From positions 420,316 through 454,271 of the forward strand of contig BJOX01000034.1 in assembly GCA_009731375.1 (NCBI GenBank): 33,956 nucleotides of DNA, in the 5' to 3' direction. The notes below the pieces were generated by a model. The model saw only the letters and a program-made list of their open reading frames with translations, did not search any database and had not been told where the DNA came from. Positions 11,736-21,736 of this stretch are shown piece by piece. The position numbers were made by a program, and so were the translations under genes. This DNA comes from Paulinella micropora (Eukaryota; Cercozoa; Imbricatea; Euglyphida). Positions within the stretch are counted from its first letter, which is position 1. Each line of letters starts with the position of its first letter.

Positions 11736-13414
11736 ATGACTACGAGTAAGACAGACAATAAGATTACGTTCACAGGCAAAGAGGCATGGATCCTATTGCA
11801 TAGGCAGGTAGTGCAAAGCTGTAATGCTAAGGCCCCTAAGGAAGTGCTGCAGGGTGCTGACGCCCACAAACAATATGTGCATCGCGAAAACGTATTAGGG
11901 ATACAGCTTAAGGGTAGAGAGGTGCCCCCCTTTATACTAGCTTGGGAAGAGATAGCAGAGTGGAATGATTGGGCTGACTTGGACGAAGAAGTAGTAAAGG
12001 AATACTTCGAGGACAAAGCCAAGGGTTCTACTCGCCTGTGGCCTATGCCCAACCCCAAACCGGAAGCTCCAAACCTTGAGGAGGCGTTAGGGGTAGAGGA
12101 AGACAAGGAAACCCCAGTCAAGCGTTACAAACCGGTTTTTGGCAGTCCGAAAGATAAACCAACCACTGAGACTGAAGAGGGAAAGGAGGAGGAGGAGGAA
12201 GATGAAGACCGGCACCCCTCTGACCTCTACTCTAGTGGGTATGCTAGCACTGACAAACCTAGGCTGTCAACTGGCAAGGGCTCAGACTTAGAGGGCGACA
12301 GCAAGAGTGGGGCCTCCCGAGGACAGACGGACCCCTCTAAGGTCAAAACCCCACTAGGGGGTGCTGATCGTGCTGGCGCACTGACACGACAGGTGATAGC
12401 CTATGACGCTAGTGTACTTGCTGAGATGAGCAAGCAAAAGGAGAGGGTGTTCAATATCATCTATGACATGCTCGGGGGTGAAGCGAAGAGCCTAGTGCGT
12501 GACTTAGCTGATCCGGAGAAGCTGACCTTTGGCCAAAACCCTAAAGCACTGTGGGACAGACTGCTAGCCCGGTACAAGAAAGCCGACCCCTCTGATGTTC
12601 AGGACAAGGTGAAGGAACTGAATGACTTCCTCTTTACGAGTAAGCAACAGTACGTCGGTCAGTGTGTAGACTTGAACGCTAGGAGAGACTGGTTGGCTGA
12701 TTATGGCCAAGCCCCAACCGATGACCGAATGCAGCAAATAGTGAAGGATGCGTTAGTGGGCCCAAAGCAATCTGACTCTAGGGTGAAGAAAGCTTGGCAA
12801 GTCTGGGTTGAAATGGCTGAACTGAACCGTAAGCAGTTCAAGTGGGACTTTGCCTCCTGGTGGAGGTTCGTGCAAGATCGTGCCCTGGAGCTAGACAAGA
12901 AGTTTGACCGGGCCAAAGTGACTAGTTCCGCAGAGAAAGGTTTGGCAGCTCGTAAGGCCGGAAAAGGGAAACCCAAGGACGAGTGCTGGCTCTTCAGCAA
13001 GGAAGGCAAATGCACTCGTGGGGCCTCCTGCCGCTACCTCCATGTTGGAGGGAAGGTGAGAGGGGTGTGTTTCTTGTGGGACAAACAGGGGGAGTGTAGA
13101 TGGGCCGACAAATGTAGGTTTGAGCATGACCCCACTAAAGCCAAGAAGACCCCTCCCAAACCGGCAGACACCCCCAAGGGGGACAAAAGCAAGAAGAGCG
13201 AGAAGAGCAAGGGCCAAAGTGCTTTAACTGCTTTGAAAAGGGGCACATCGCCGGGAAGTGCAGCAAGAAGTGCCGATTGTGCGGGGGCAAGCACAAGTTG
13301 AGCAAGTGCCCGGACAAAAGCCGAAAGGAGAAGGGCGAGGCAGCAAAAGGCTCAAAAGGGGGGAGTGATAGCGATGACTCCGAGAATGAGGAGCCGGGCG
13401 TAGCCTTAGCTTAG
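11736..13414 (+). CDS. gag: Retrotransposon Gag with tandem CCCH and CCHC zinc fingers (one frame change)
   Basis: The ATG at 11736 opens a 521-codon ORF to 13301. Residues 1-120 are a conserved-looking N-terminal region, residues about 140-210 are acidic and low-complexity, and residues about 225-400 are a helical Gag core (K-A-L-W-D-R-L-L-A-R-Y-K-K). Two C-x8-C-x5-C-x3-H fingers follow at residues 417-436 and 445-464, eight residues apart. A canonical CCHC knuckle (C-F-N-C-F-E-K-G-H-I-A-G-K-C, 13220-13261) and a second variant knuckle (13271-13309) are in the -1 frame, which continues to TAG at 13412. Reaching the knuckles needs a frame change near 13209; whether this is a mutation, a sequencing error or programmed is not known. 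Gag packages the element RNA, and CCHC knuckles bind nucleic acid. Confidence 0.82.
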
Positions 13415-13891
13415 ATGGTAAAGTTCCTAACCGGCAAGTCGAAAGACAAAGCCCTCATGGCTAAACCCGGGGGTGCCAGCCTTCCCGAGCCGATCATGCC
13501 ACCGGAGGACGAGAACAGTCTTGAGATCTTGCTTGAGGATGATGCCGACATAGATAAGATGAACGAGGGGCGATGCCATGGAGTAGCGGAAGGAAAGCGC
13601 CGGTGCGTAGCCCGGTTGAAGGACCTTGAGTCTCCCTTCAACAGTCTTGGGATTAAGGCAGCCACCCTCATCGACAGCGACTATTGCGTTGAGCATCAGT
13701 ACCAGCGAGCCAAGCAAGAGAGAGAGAATGCCTTGCGCCGGTGGACAACCGACATAGCACGAAGGGATCATCTGGCTCTAATGTGCGAGATGGGAGAACG
13801 GGGGTTGGAAGCGCAAATCAAAAGTGGGAGTCATCCCCTAATGGTTGAGGCCATAGTGAGACACGAAGCCGCGAAGCGGGGTATCCCGTGA
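13415..13891 (+). CDS. Uncharacterised gag-pol spacer ORF of the retrotransposon
   Basis: The ATG follows the TAG at 13412-13414 directly and is in the same frame as the zinc knuckles, so it is either a separate ORF or the product of stop readthrough. The 158 residues are charged, with an acidic segment (E-I-L-L-E-D-D-A-D-I-D) near residue 45 and a helical Arg/Glu-rich C-terminal half with two cysteines. It ends at TGA 13889. I see no protease, integrase or RT motif. It may be a capsid extension or linker. Confidence 0.45.
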   Translation: MVKFLTGKSKDKALMAKPGGASLPEPIMPPEDENSLEILLEDDADIDKMNEGRCHGVAEGKRRCVARLKDLESPFNSLGIKAATLIDSDYCVEHQYQRAKQERENALRRWTTDIARRDHLALMCEMGERGLEAQIKSGSHPLMVEAIVRHEAAKRGIP

Positions 13892-14357
13892 AACCGGTCC
13901 CTCTTGCCCATCATCCACTATGCAAAGCCCCGTGAACCCGGACAGTTCACCGAATGGGTCATTAGCCGACAACCGGTAACATGGGAGGCGTCGGGTGTAC
14001 CCTCATGGCGGAAGGTGTACCGCCAACATGAACCTCAGGCCGGTGCCCAAGCGAAGCATATGTACTTCAGAGGTGGGGTATCCCCCTCTCGTGGGGGAGT
14101 TGTGCCTCCGCCCATAGCATCGGTGCCGGTACGCGCCCAAGAGGTGAAGGGTACTCCCCTCCGTCCGGTAGCACCCAACCCCCGTGGAGAGAGTAAGGGT
14201 AGACCTAGCGGGGCGAGCGGGCCGTCCGCGGTACCTGCCCCGAAGGTTGAGATTGGTTCAAAGGCCGAGCCGGCTGAGGCTGGTAGTGGTATCATGAGCC
14301 AAAACCTGAAATCTTTACTCAAAGCAAAAAGGGAAAAGGTACATGGGGTGAAGGTGA
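13892..14357 (+). pseudogene. Proline-rich continuation of the spacer, no start codon
   Basis: The same reading frame stays open after the TGA at 13889 to 14404, with a Pro/Gly/Arg-rich composition (V-P-P-P-I-A-S-V-P-V-R) and no ATG at its beginning. It probably belonged to one polyprotein with the segments either side. A frame change near 14360-14394 leads into the protease-integrase frame. Confidence 0.4.
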
Positions 14358-16549
14358 GGCCCGGAGGACTACCAACCCGATGGTCTGGCGGACGTGGAAG
14401 ATGAGCCCCCGGAGATACAGCCCGATGCCGATCCTTCCTCGGAATCCGACGGGGAGGGGGAGCGTGAAGGTGAAGAGTCCCCGGCTAGAGATGTAGACGT
14501 GGGTGGAGCTCCGATAAGGCAGCCGTCCCCCATAGGCCCCGACCCTAATGCTGATGCAAACCCAGGTAGTGGGGATGCTACCGCCGGGACCGATAGCAAT
14601 CCGGTGACTACGCCCTCCACCAGCCCAAGCAATAGGCGCAGGTCAGTGGGCGCTCGTGCGTTTGGCTTCCTTGAGACGGTCCGAGCGTCCGTGAGTGGGA
14701 TGCCCTGGTTTGCGTTCCATGCTAAGACGGCACCCCCTGCAAACCGAAAGGTGATTTCCCTGTTACCCCCTACTACCGGTCCGTCTGCGGCCCCTTCAAC
14801 CTTAGCTGAGCCTGATAGTCCTACCCGACTAGGTACCGGAGAGCGAGAGAGTCGACTCCGAGCCGTGGCAGAGCAGCAAGAGGAGATGCGCCGGTTGCAT
14901 CGTCCGGCGTTGAGCGGTGAGGAAGAGAAAGATGAAGCTGACTTCCGGAACCGGTGGGGAGAGTGGACTAGGCTGTTGTACGACTGGGCGCAGGGGAGTG
15001 AGTATCCCATGAACAAGCCTAGGTGGCCGAGACATTCGGCCGTAGCAGGAGCAGCAGCAAATAGTGCCGCAGGGTTTCAACCTCGTACTAGGCCGTTCAG
15101 AGTCCGAAAAAGGGTGGTATGTGGTGAGAGCGTACTAGAGAAGGAATACGCAAGTTTGCCGGAAGCCGAGGGAGAAGCTGACCCGGTGGACGACCTAGTT
15201 CGTTTCATTACCGAACGCGGATGGATGGCTAAGGGGATCCGGCTAGCAGAACAAGCCCTCCTAGGACGGAGTGCGGACAAAGACCCCATGTTCGATTCGG
15301 GAGCTACGTTGCACTTTGTGCCGGCCGGAGCTGAACAACGCCTGTTCAACATTCAGCGAGGGATGAAACGGGTAGATACGGTCAACGGGGAGACCACCGT
15401 GACTAAGAAGGGCTCATTAGACATGACGAACAGGTTGCATCTAGGTAGTGTGTGGGTTAGCCCCAACATAGATGAAACCTTAGTCTCTGGTCCTCAGTTA
15501 GCTAAGGAAGGGTACAGTGTAGTTCTCAATAAGAAAGGAGAGGGATACATCACTAAGGCCCGGATACCGGACATTTCCCCAGAGCTTAAGGCCGGGGTCC
15601 TTTACCTAGACGACAAGGACAAGGTGTGGCGTTTTGTGACGTCCACAAACCAAGAGCTGGCGGCAGATAAGATTGAGGCTAGAGCTTTCTTTGGAAAGGA
15701 GATGGCTAAGGTCACGGAGTTGACTAGTGAACAACTTCACCAGAAGTTCGGAGGGCCCGGAAGCGGCATGCAGCGCCTCATCAGTGAAGCGTACGGAATC
15801 AAGATAGTGGGTGACAAAACCCATGAGCAAGCGGTAAAAGAGTGTAAGGAGTGCCCGGCCGCCAAAGGGGGGAAAGTGAACCACCCGGCAAGCAACCAGT
15901 TGACACAGGTAGGGAAGTTCGAAGCTGTGGCGTTCGACAAGTCCGGGTGCCACGCAAACCCCTCTATGCTGGGTTTTGGTACGGCATGGTGGGAATTGAG
16001 GCTAACACCGGGTATGCGTTTGGCCTCCTTCTAAAGGATGGCACCGCGGCACCACCAGTGCGCTTCATGCGGGAATGCATAAACTTCATTGAGACGCAAA
16101 GCGGCAAGAAGGTGAAGGAAGTCCGGGTAGACGGTGAGCATATCTCAGCTGACTTCAAGGAGCTAGTCCGGGACAAGGGAGTGAGGAAGAGGATCAACAC
16201 CCTCAATGAACACAACAAGAACGCCTATGCCGAAGTGTCCCAACGTGACTTTTGGCGCAAAGCGCGTCATAACCTGGTTAGGGCTCAGCTACCCTATGAG
16301 CTCTTGGGATACGCGTGGCAACACGCTATCCTCTTACACAACCTTTCCCCGAAACGATCCGGTGGTGAGGTCCGGATGTTTGAGCTGATGCCCCGTGAAA
16401 GGAAGGTAAATTGGATAGCTTACCTTCATCCTTTTGGGTGTCTATGCCACATGGTCATCGAGGGCTGGAGGACACGACGAGAGCCGGACGCACATGGCCG
16501 CCTGGTTAGGGCTGAGTTTGGAGTACTCCGCACACCTGATCCTGTGTGA
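14358..16549 (+). CDS. pol: Retrotransposon Pol: aspartic protease and integrase, with a frame change near 15970
   Basis: The first part is an acidic low-complexity leader. The protease active site F-D-S-G-A-T lies at 15291-15308, and a GAG-pre-integrase zinc motif follows (L-H-Q at 15735-15743 and C-K-E-C at 15843-15854); the second histidine of the usual HHCC is not evident. The integrase core has its first Asp in V-A-F-D-K-S-G (15936-15938), its second in V-D-G-E (16130-16132) and the catalytic Glu in N-A-Y-A-E-V-S (16232-16234), which is a D-x33-E spacing against the more usual 35. The first Asp is in frame 0 and the other two in frame 2; the change falls at a GGGTTTTGG stretch near 15970. 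The integrase ends at TGA 16547. The element segment that should follow is inverted. Confidence 0.8.
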
Positions 16550-16550
16550 A

Positions 16551-17735
16551 GGTAGGGTGTTCCCATGGCGAAACGTCAGAACTCCGCTTCTACATCCTTA
16601 CCACTGAACTCCCATCATATCGTCGACGTGCACGAAAACAAAGTCCGGTTTGTCCGGGTAGCCAACGCCAAAAGAAGCAAGGAAAAGCGGCATGAGCCTT
16701 AAAGCCCAAACCTTCTAAGAACGGGACTAGCTTGTACCGCCACCATTTGCGGCCCGCATCCGGTCGGCCAGAGAGGGCTTTAAGCATTTCCCACACATAC
16801 CACGGCTCTTCTAAACCAAATGGTGGAACGATGTAACTGGGGCGATACCCTTGCTCAGCTGCAGACGCCTCAGTGTATGCGGTGCCAACGTCCCACTTGA
16901 ACAAGACTAAGCCAAAGAACACCGTTAGGGCGAAAAGCATCAAAATGGTAAGAGCACACGGGGTTGGGAAATCACGTTTCCCAAAATGCCATCCCTGTAT
17001 CATGGAATATCCCTTGGCCGTCCATCGGCTTTTGAACTTCAGGATCTCTCCCCCTGCCTCTTTGGTGGCATCAACAAACCGGCCTTCACAAATGTCTTTC
17101 TTGTCCACCAAGTCGGCTCGGACTCTCCGGAAGCAACCTTTCTCCCAGAGCGTAGCCATCTCTTCGGCTCGGGCGTCGTCCCAGTACCCTAGTTCATCAG
17201 CTTGCTTCTCACTCACCGGTCTAGTGAACGTGGCGGCATGTGCGGTCTCCGGACCGTCGGCAAGGTACTTGACGATCTCCGAGTCCAACATACGGTCTGG
17301 GGAGTCGTCATCCTCAAACTTTACCCAATGGGCTGGTCCGTTTTTCTTCTGCTTCTTAACCCATATGGGTTCACTCACGTCTTGCACCTGACCTCGTCGA
17401 ACCTTGTCCCGAAAACCCACCCCATAGGTCTTCTTGGCCCAAGCCCAGCCCCACTGAGTGGCTGGGTCTCAACCCACCTGCCCTTCAACTCCCCTATTGT
17501 TTCCGGGTCGGGCTCGGGGGCCTCTTTCGCTTTCACGGCTTCCTGTTCAGAGGGCGCTTCCTCCACTTNNNNNNNNNNACTCCCCTTCGCCGTCGGAATC
17601 AGAGCTGTCAAGCCCCCCTGATCCGGGGTCTTCTTGCCTCCCCCGGGGTCGGTCCCTCCCACCCTGGGCTTTGGGACAGACAGCTGCTCAAGGTCTGCGT
17701 CTTCCACTAACGGGTCTCCCTTGAACGGTTCCAAC
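16551..17735 (-). pseudogene. pol: Inverted reverse-transcriptase segment of the retrotransposon
   Basis: On the minus strand, in contrast to gag, integrase and RNase H. From 17735 down it encodes an acidic linker (interrupted by a 10-base gap at 17569-17578). It continues with copia RT motifs: K-S-R-W-T-A-K-G-Y, F-K-W-D-V-G-T-A-Y (the first catalytic Asp), P-P-F-G-L-E-E-P-W, and V-H-V-D-D-M-M-G with the two catalytic Asp codons at 16619-16624. Frame changes occur near 17400 and 16690, and a TGA at about 16585, so it is not translatable as it stands. The plus-strand continuation of the same domain (Q-E-D-F-I-K-E-A-V-E-K-L) resumes at about 18565. Confidence 0.8.
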
Positions 17736-17736
17736 A

Positions 17737-17852
17737 AGATAAGATAAGATAAGATAAGATAAGATAAGATAAGATAAGATAAGATAAGATAAGATAAGAT
17801 AAGATAAGATAAGATAAGATAAGATAAGATAAGATAAGATAAGATAAGATAA
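17737..17852 (+). repeat. (GATAA)n pentanucleotide repeat
   Basis: About 23 perfect units of AGATA/GATAA at the edge of the inverted RT segment. Confidence 0.95.
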
Positions 17853-18440
17853 GAGCTTGTCCTTCTCATCTCGTGTTTGCATGAACTATGTCATGTTATG
17901 TTGTGAATGTTATGTTATGTTATGTTATGCTATCTTCTGTCATATCATGAAATGTCATGCTACGTCATGCAGAAGCGGAGGTGTCAAAGCCGCATTTCGC
18001 TGACTGCGGATGCACTCCCCTCAAACCTTATGTTATGTTATGTAATGTCATGTTATATGTTATGTCGTGCAGAAGCGACGGGGTGCAAGCCGCAGTTCGC
18101 TGACTGCGGATTCACTCCCACCCAACCTGCAAGCATTGTCCATTCAGGAACTTAAGGTACGTACTATGTACTTATGTACATATATTTACATATGTATGAT
18201 TCACTGCCCCCAAACCTGCGAGCCCTGTCTCTTCAGAAACTTAAGGTCTACTACTTACTACGTATTTATGTGTATGTATGTATGTGTATGTATGTATGTA
18301 TGTAATATGTATATATGTAATGTATGTAATGTATGTATGTATGTATGTATGTATGTATGTATGTATGTATACATGTGTACATGTATGTATACATGTACAT
18401 GTATTTGTGTATTTATGTACGTACTTATGTACTTTCTTAT
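17853..18440 (+). repeat. ATGTT and TATG repeats with a tandem 100-bp unit inside the element
   Basis: A block foreign to the retrotransposon coding order. It has ATGTT-type repeats (17890-18065) and TATG repeats (18262-18370). A unit containing GCAGAAGCG, a CGCTGACTGCGG hairpin arm, CACTCCC and an AACTTAAGGT end is present in two fuller copies (17970-18030 and 18070-18160) and one partial copy (18198-18250). The second copy has the perfect stem CCGCAG...CTGCGG. Confidence 0.75.
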
Positions 18441-18464
18441 ACCTACTCAGCTGCCGGTAAGAAG

Positions 18465-18769
18465 GCCTTTAGGGTCTTTAAGCAAGAAGCACCGACAGGG
18501 GTGGTAGGCTTGAACATTGAAGATAAGGAAGACTGTCGGTTAGGCCGTACGATCAAGAATCTCTCAGGAGGACTTTATCAAGGAGGCAGTTGAGAAGCTA
18601 CAGTGCACCGGTCTAGCTACTGCCGATTCGCCGTGGTTGATGCCGGGAGTGCGAGCCGGTAAGCAATCCGTGTTAGAGCAGTTCTCGCCTCAGCATATCG
18701 TAGGTGTCCTCCTGTGGACACGCATTACTCGGCACGAGGTTTTGGGCCCACTAGGGGAGGTAGCCATCC
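18465..18769 (+). pseudogene. pol: RT C-terminal/connection segment of Pol, plus strand
   Basis: It encodes in changing frames V-V-G-L-N-I-E-D-K-E, then Q-E-D-F-I-K-E-A-V-E-K-L-Q and V-L-L-W-T-R-I-T-R. This matches in order the part of copia RT after the VDD motif and before RNase H. At least two frame changes prevent a single ORF. Confidence 0.6.
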
Positions 18770-19510
18770 ATGAAGCCGGAGCTATTCAATTTCCAGCAGG
18801 CCGAGCAAGTTGTGCGGTACCTCAGTGGTACCCGCACCAAGGGTATTCGCTTTACCAAAGCGAACGGTACCCGCTTATTATCATGGGCCGATTCGAGCTG
18901 GAAGGGGACGCCAGAGGATCGCCGAGCGCGACTGGCGGGGTTCCATTTCTTCCTTGGCGGTTCTATATTGCCTTTCTGTCTCAAACGAAACGTGTCGGTG
19001 GCGCTTCCCGCGGACGCAGCTAGGCGTGGGCGCGTGGAGGAGAAGGCGAGGGCCGCGAGCGACGAGCTGGTGGCGGCGGCAGCCGGGAGCGGGGATCCTC
19101 AAGTGGCGACGGCTGGCGCGCGTCTGGTGCCTGCGGCCCCGGAAGCCTCCTCGTGCGAGGCTGAAGTATACGCCATGGTGGAAGCATACCAATGCCAAGA
19201 TAAAATCATTAACTTTGTACAGGGCATCGCTGGGGGGCGTGTCGCCGACGCGCTGGGGCCGTACAGGTGGGGGCAGCCCCCCATCCTGTACGGCGACAAC
19301 CAAGGCGCTCTGTATCTTTCTGATACAAATGTATTTTCTAGGAAGCTCGGGCACGTGCACCTGCGCTGCGCCATCGTGAACCAGAAGGTGGACGCTGGGC
19401 TCGTGGTCAACGAGAAGGTGGCGTCGGGAGATAACATTGCCGACATCAACACAACGCCGCAGCGTGGGGAGCCCTACCTTCGACGGGTGCGACCCGTCGC
19501 GTCGGACTAG
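18770..19510 (+). CDS. pol: Retrotransposon RNase H domain
   Basis: An open frame of 246 codons ending at TAG 19508. It contains the copia RNase H landmarks in order: R-Y-L-S-G-T-R-T-K-G, W-A-D-S-S-W-K-G (first catalytic Asp), S-C-E-A-E-V-Y-A-M (Glu), Y-G-D-N-Q-G-A-L (Asp) and N-I-A-D-I-N-T (Asp). It degrades the RNA strand during reverse transcription. Between K-R-N-V-S-V-A-L-P and the S-C-E-A-E motif is an Ala/Gly/Arg-rich stretch of about 45 residues that standard copia RNase H domains do not have. The ATG at 18770 is probably internal to the former polyprotein. Confidence 0.8.
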   Translation: MKPELFNFQQAEQVVRYLSGTRTKGIRFTKANGTRLLSWADSSWKGTPEDRRARLAGFHFFLGGSILPFCLKRNVSVALPADAARRGRVEEKARAASDELVAAAAGSGDPQVATAGARLVPAAPEASSCEAEVYAMVEAYQCQDKIINFVQGIAGGRVADALGPYRWGQPPILYGDNQGALYLSDTNVFSRKLGHVHLRCAIVNQKVDAGLVVNEKVASGDNIADINTTPQRGEPYLRRVRPVASD

Positions 19511-19902
19511 ACCTGATCCGGCTCCATCTTTCGATCTATATGTCTGTCCATCTATCTGTATACCTTTCCCTCTATCACGGAGTGCGACTCTCAACTGCGG
19601 ACGGCGGTTTGGCGTGGTAGGACTTTTATTATGTTCCCGGTGGTCCGGGGATAGATATTAACAATTAGGTGACTAGATTGCCGAACTCCACAAGCTGTGG
19701 AGACGTATGCTAGCACCTCTGCTTTCGCTTAGTCTTATTTTGTGCACGGTTGTGCCTGTAGCGCTTTAGTTGATATAGTATAGCTATATAGCCGAACTCC
19801 ACTGGAGACGTAGGGTAGCTCACTTTGCGCTTTGCTCATTTTTCTAATCTAGTTGTTAGTAGCACTGTATGGTTGGACACTGCCTCGTAAGCGAGTCTAA
19901 TT
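19511..19902 (+). other. Retrotransposon 3' untranslated region with duplicated hairpin motif
   Basis: No coding signal. GCCGAACTCC...GGAGACGTA occurs twice (about 19679-19708 and 19791-19812). The first copy has the perfect stem CTCCACA-AGC-TGTGGAG (19686-19702); the second has the shorter CTCCA-C-TGGAG. Confidence 0.6.
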
Positions 19903-19911
19903 AAGGGGGAG
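19903..19911 (+). promoter_or_regulatory. Polypurine tract (plus-strand primer)
   Basis: AAGGGGGAG lies immediately before the right LTR, the standard position and sequence type for copia elements. It fixes the LTR start at 19912. Confidence 0.85.
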
Positions 19912-20259
19912 CATTGGACAATTAATTAGACCCTCCTCAGCTATGTCCATATTGCTATTTTATACGTTAGCCTTATTCGTTACGCTTAGTAGTATCATTA
20001 GTTATTAACACATTCATTTATAGTACCTTTTCTAGTACTGGTGGCACTAGCTTTTTACCATTACCATTATTGCACATATCAGGCCGTTTCGTGTGTCATT
20101 TTCTGGTGGTACATCTTTTGTGTGACGTCGTCAGTTGGACTGGCGGGAATTGTTCAGTATTGTTAAATTCTTTTACGTGGGAAGCAGTTGGCCGGTAGGA
20201 GGGGGACGCCCCGAGTTCCGGTCACCGTTTGCAGAAGTCGCGAGGGTTTTCTCCCAACG
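19912..20259 (+). repeat. Right LTR
   Basis: CATTGGACA...CTCCCAACG, a near-identical copy of 10412-10763 with a 4-base shortening near its beginning. Confidence 0.9.
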
Positions 20260-20264
20260 CGGTA
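20260..20264 (+). repeat. Target site duplication, right copy (CGGTA)
   Basis: Matches 10407-10411. Confidence 0.75.
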
Positions 20265-20283
20265 CGCTATTCATTCCGATAGA

Positions 20284-20495
20284 GCAGCCAAAAAGATGTA
20301 CTGCCACGAAAAACTGCCCTTTGAGTCACCGGCAGTGATGTGAATGGAAAAGGTAATGGTAAAACTAGTGCCACCAGTACCAAAAGGTACTTAATTAATA
20401 TCTAATCAGTATTGTAATTACTAACATAATGACTACTACCAACCAATAATTGTTACTGAGGAGAAGGGTCCAATTACGATTGTCCAATATACTGA
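20284..20495 (-). repeat. Older antisense LTR fragment of the same family, right part
   Basis: Read on the minus strand this stretch follows the LTR of the adjacent element with many differences. It contains a GTACTGGTGGCACTAG block, a TTTTACCATTACC block and an ATTGGACAATC end (complement of 20482-20495). The left part of the same old LTR seems to lie at about 10300-10406, so the young element sits inside it. Confidence 0.6.
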
Positions 20496-20682
20496 GGGTC
20501 GTGCACGGTTGTAAGTGTTGAAGGTGTACCGTACTAACCCCACACAGTTGCAGTGAGACAGTCTCTAACTGAACTTCAATGTCACTTAATTGAGACTTGG
20601 ACACTATCTGATACTACTGATTAATATATAATGGTCGGTGGCAGTCATTCAGTCAGCAGTGACAAAAACATTATACATAGAA

Positions 20683-20684
<2 letters not shown>

Positions 20685-20734
<50 letters not shown>

Positions 20735-20901
20735 ATGTATGTATGTATGTATGTATGTATGTATGTGTGTATGTATGTATGTATGTATGTAGTATGTATG
20801 TATGTATGTATGTATGTATGTATGTATGGTATGTATGGTATGTATATGTATCTATGTATGTATGTATGTATGTATGTATGTATGTATATATATATATAAT
20901 A

Positions 20902-20934
<33 letters not shown>
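20685..20934 (+). repeat. TG, TATG, TA and (ATT)n microsatellites
   Basis: Consecutive (TG)n, (TATG)n to about 20886, (TA)n and (TTA)n to 20933, directly before the LINE fragment. Confidence 0.9.
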
Positions 20935-21684
20935 CTTCAGGAGCTCCTAAATAGCTCAGAGAAGGACCTCGAGGGTTGGTTTTTGACTGTGGACAAGTGG
21001 GCCCTTCAGCAGGACGTCAAGATGGTGCAGCAACTGATGTGGGACAAGCGAGAGGCAGGCAGCGATCTTACTGATGGCCTGCGAGTCATCCTAAGACAAG
21101 TCTTTGGAACTAAGGAGTTCCCAAGATGGGTAGCCCTTGATGATGCGCATTATAATCTGCTTCGGAGAAGGTTGCTCAGCTGCAACAACCGCCTTCGGTT
21201 GTACCGCAGCAAGTTGGTCAGTGGCATGTCCCCTCGCTGCTTCTGTTGTCATGATGATGTCAATGAGTCCCTTGCGCACTTCTTATGGGATTGCCCCATG
21301 CATGAGGGGAGACGTAAGCAGCTGTTGCTGAGTATGCAGAGGCTCGGTGGCATGGCTGTGGGGGGTGCTGAGGGGGATGGAGGGAGTGAGGAGGGTGGTG
21401 AGGTCGTAGGCGGTGAGGTTGTGGTGGAGGATGTGTTGCTTGGGCGGGAGCGGGAGGGCTCTGTGCGGCAGGGTTGGGATGATATGTCGCCTGTGGATCA
21501 ATCACGATTGTTTTGTAAGCTTTTTCAGCTAACACCCTCGCATCTAGCTCTTCATGCACTTCACAGCCCCCATCTGCCCCTGCTGTTGCTGTTGCTGCTA
21601 TGTCTGTTTGGTGTTCTGACAATGCGTTGGGATCGGCTGACCCCGGTGACCCAATGGAGGCACATGTCCAGGATCTGGATCTGA
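20935..21684 (+). pseudogene. C-terminal fragment of a LINE (non-LTR retrotransposon) reverse transcriptase
   Basis: An open frame to TGA at 21682. It has helical, Trp/Arg-rich sequence (R-W-V-A-L-D-D-A-H-Y-N-L-L-R-R-R-L-L-S-C). A zinc-binding motif follows, R-C-F-C-C-H-D-D-V-N-E-S-L-A-H-F-L-W-D-C-P with C-x2-C...H...C spacing and a following Arg, typical of the zinc finger after the RT of LINE elements. Upstream is TATG and (ATT)n microsatellite, so RT itself is absent and the fragment is 5' truncated. An (ATT)n tail follows at about 21704-21735, as is usual for LINE insertions. A Gly/Glu-rich stretch lies at about 21360-21470. Confidence 0.6.
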
Positions 21685-21704
21685 TGCTATAGTCTGAGGA
21701 AGCC

Positions 21705-21736
<32 letters not shown>

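Larger units (their letters stand above)
10412..20259 (+). mobile_element. Ty1/copia-type LTR retrotransposon, rearranged, with target duplication
   Basis: A 9.8-kb element with 352-bp and 348-bp LTRs, a 5-bp target duplication (CGGTA on both sides), a primer-binding site, a polypurine tract and the copia order gag - protease - integrase - RT - RNase H. By my hand alignment the LTRs differ by about ten substitutions and one 4-base length change (about 97% identical), so insertion is fairly recent. It is not intact: there is a frame change in gag, stops at 13412 and 13889, frame changes near 14360-14394 and 15970, and the RT part (about 16551-17735) is on the opposite strand. GATAA and TATG repeats lie beside that part. 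Confidence 0.88.
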
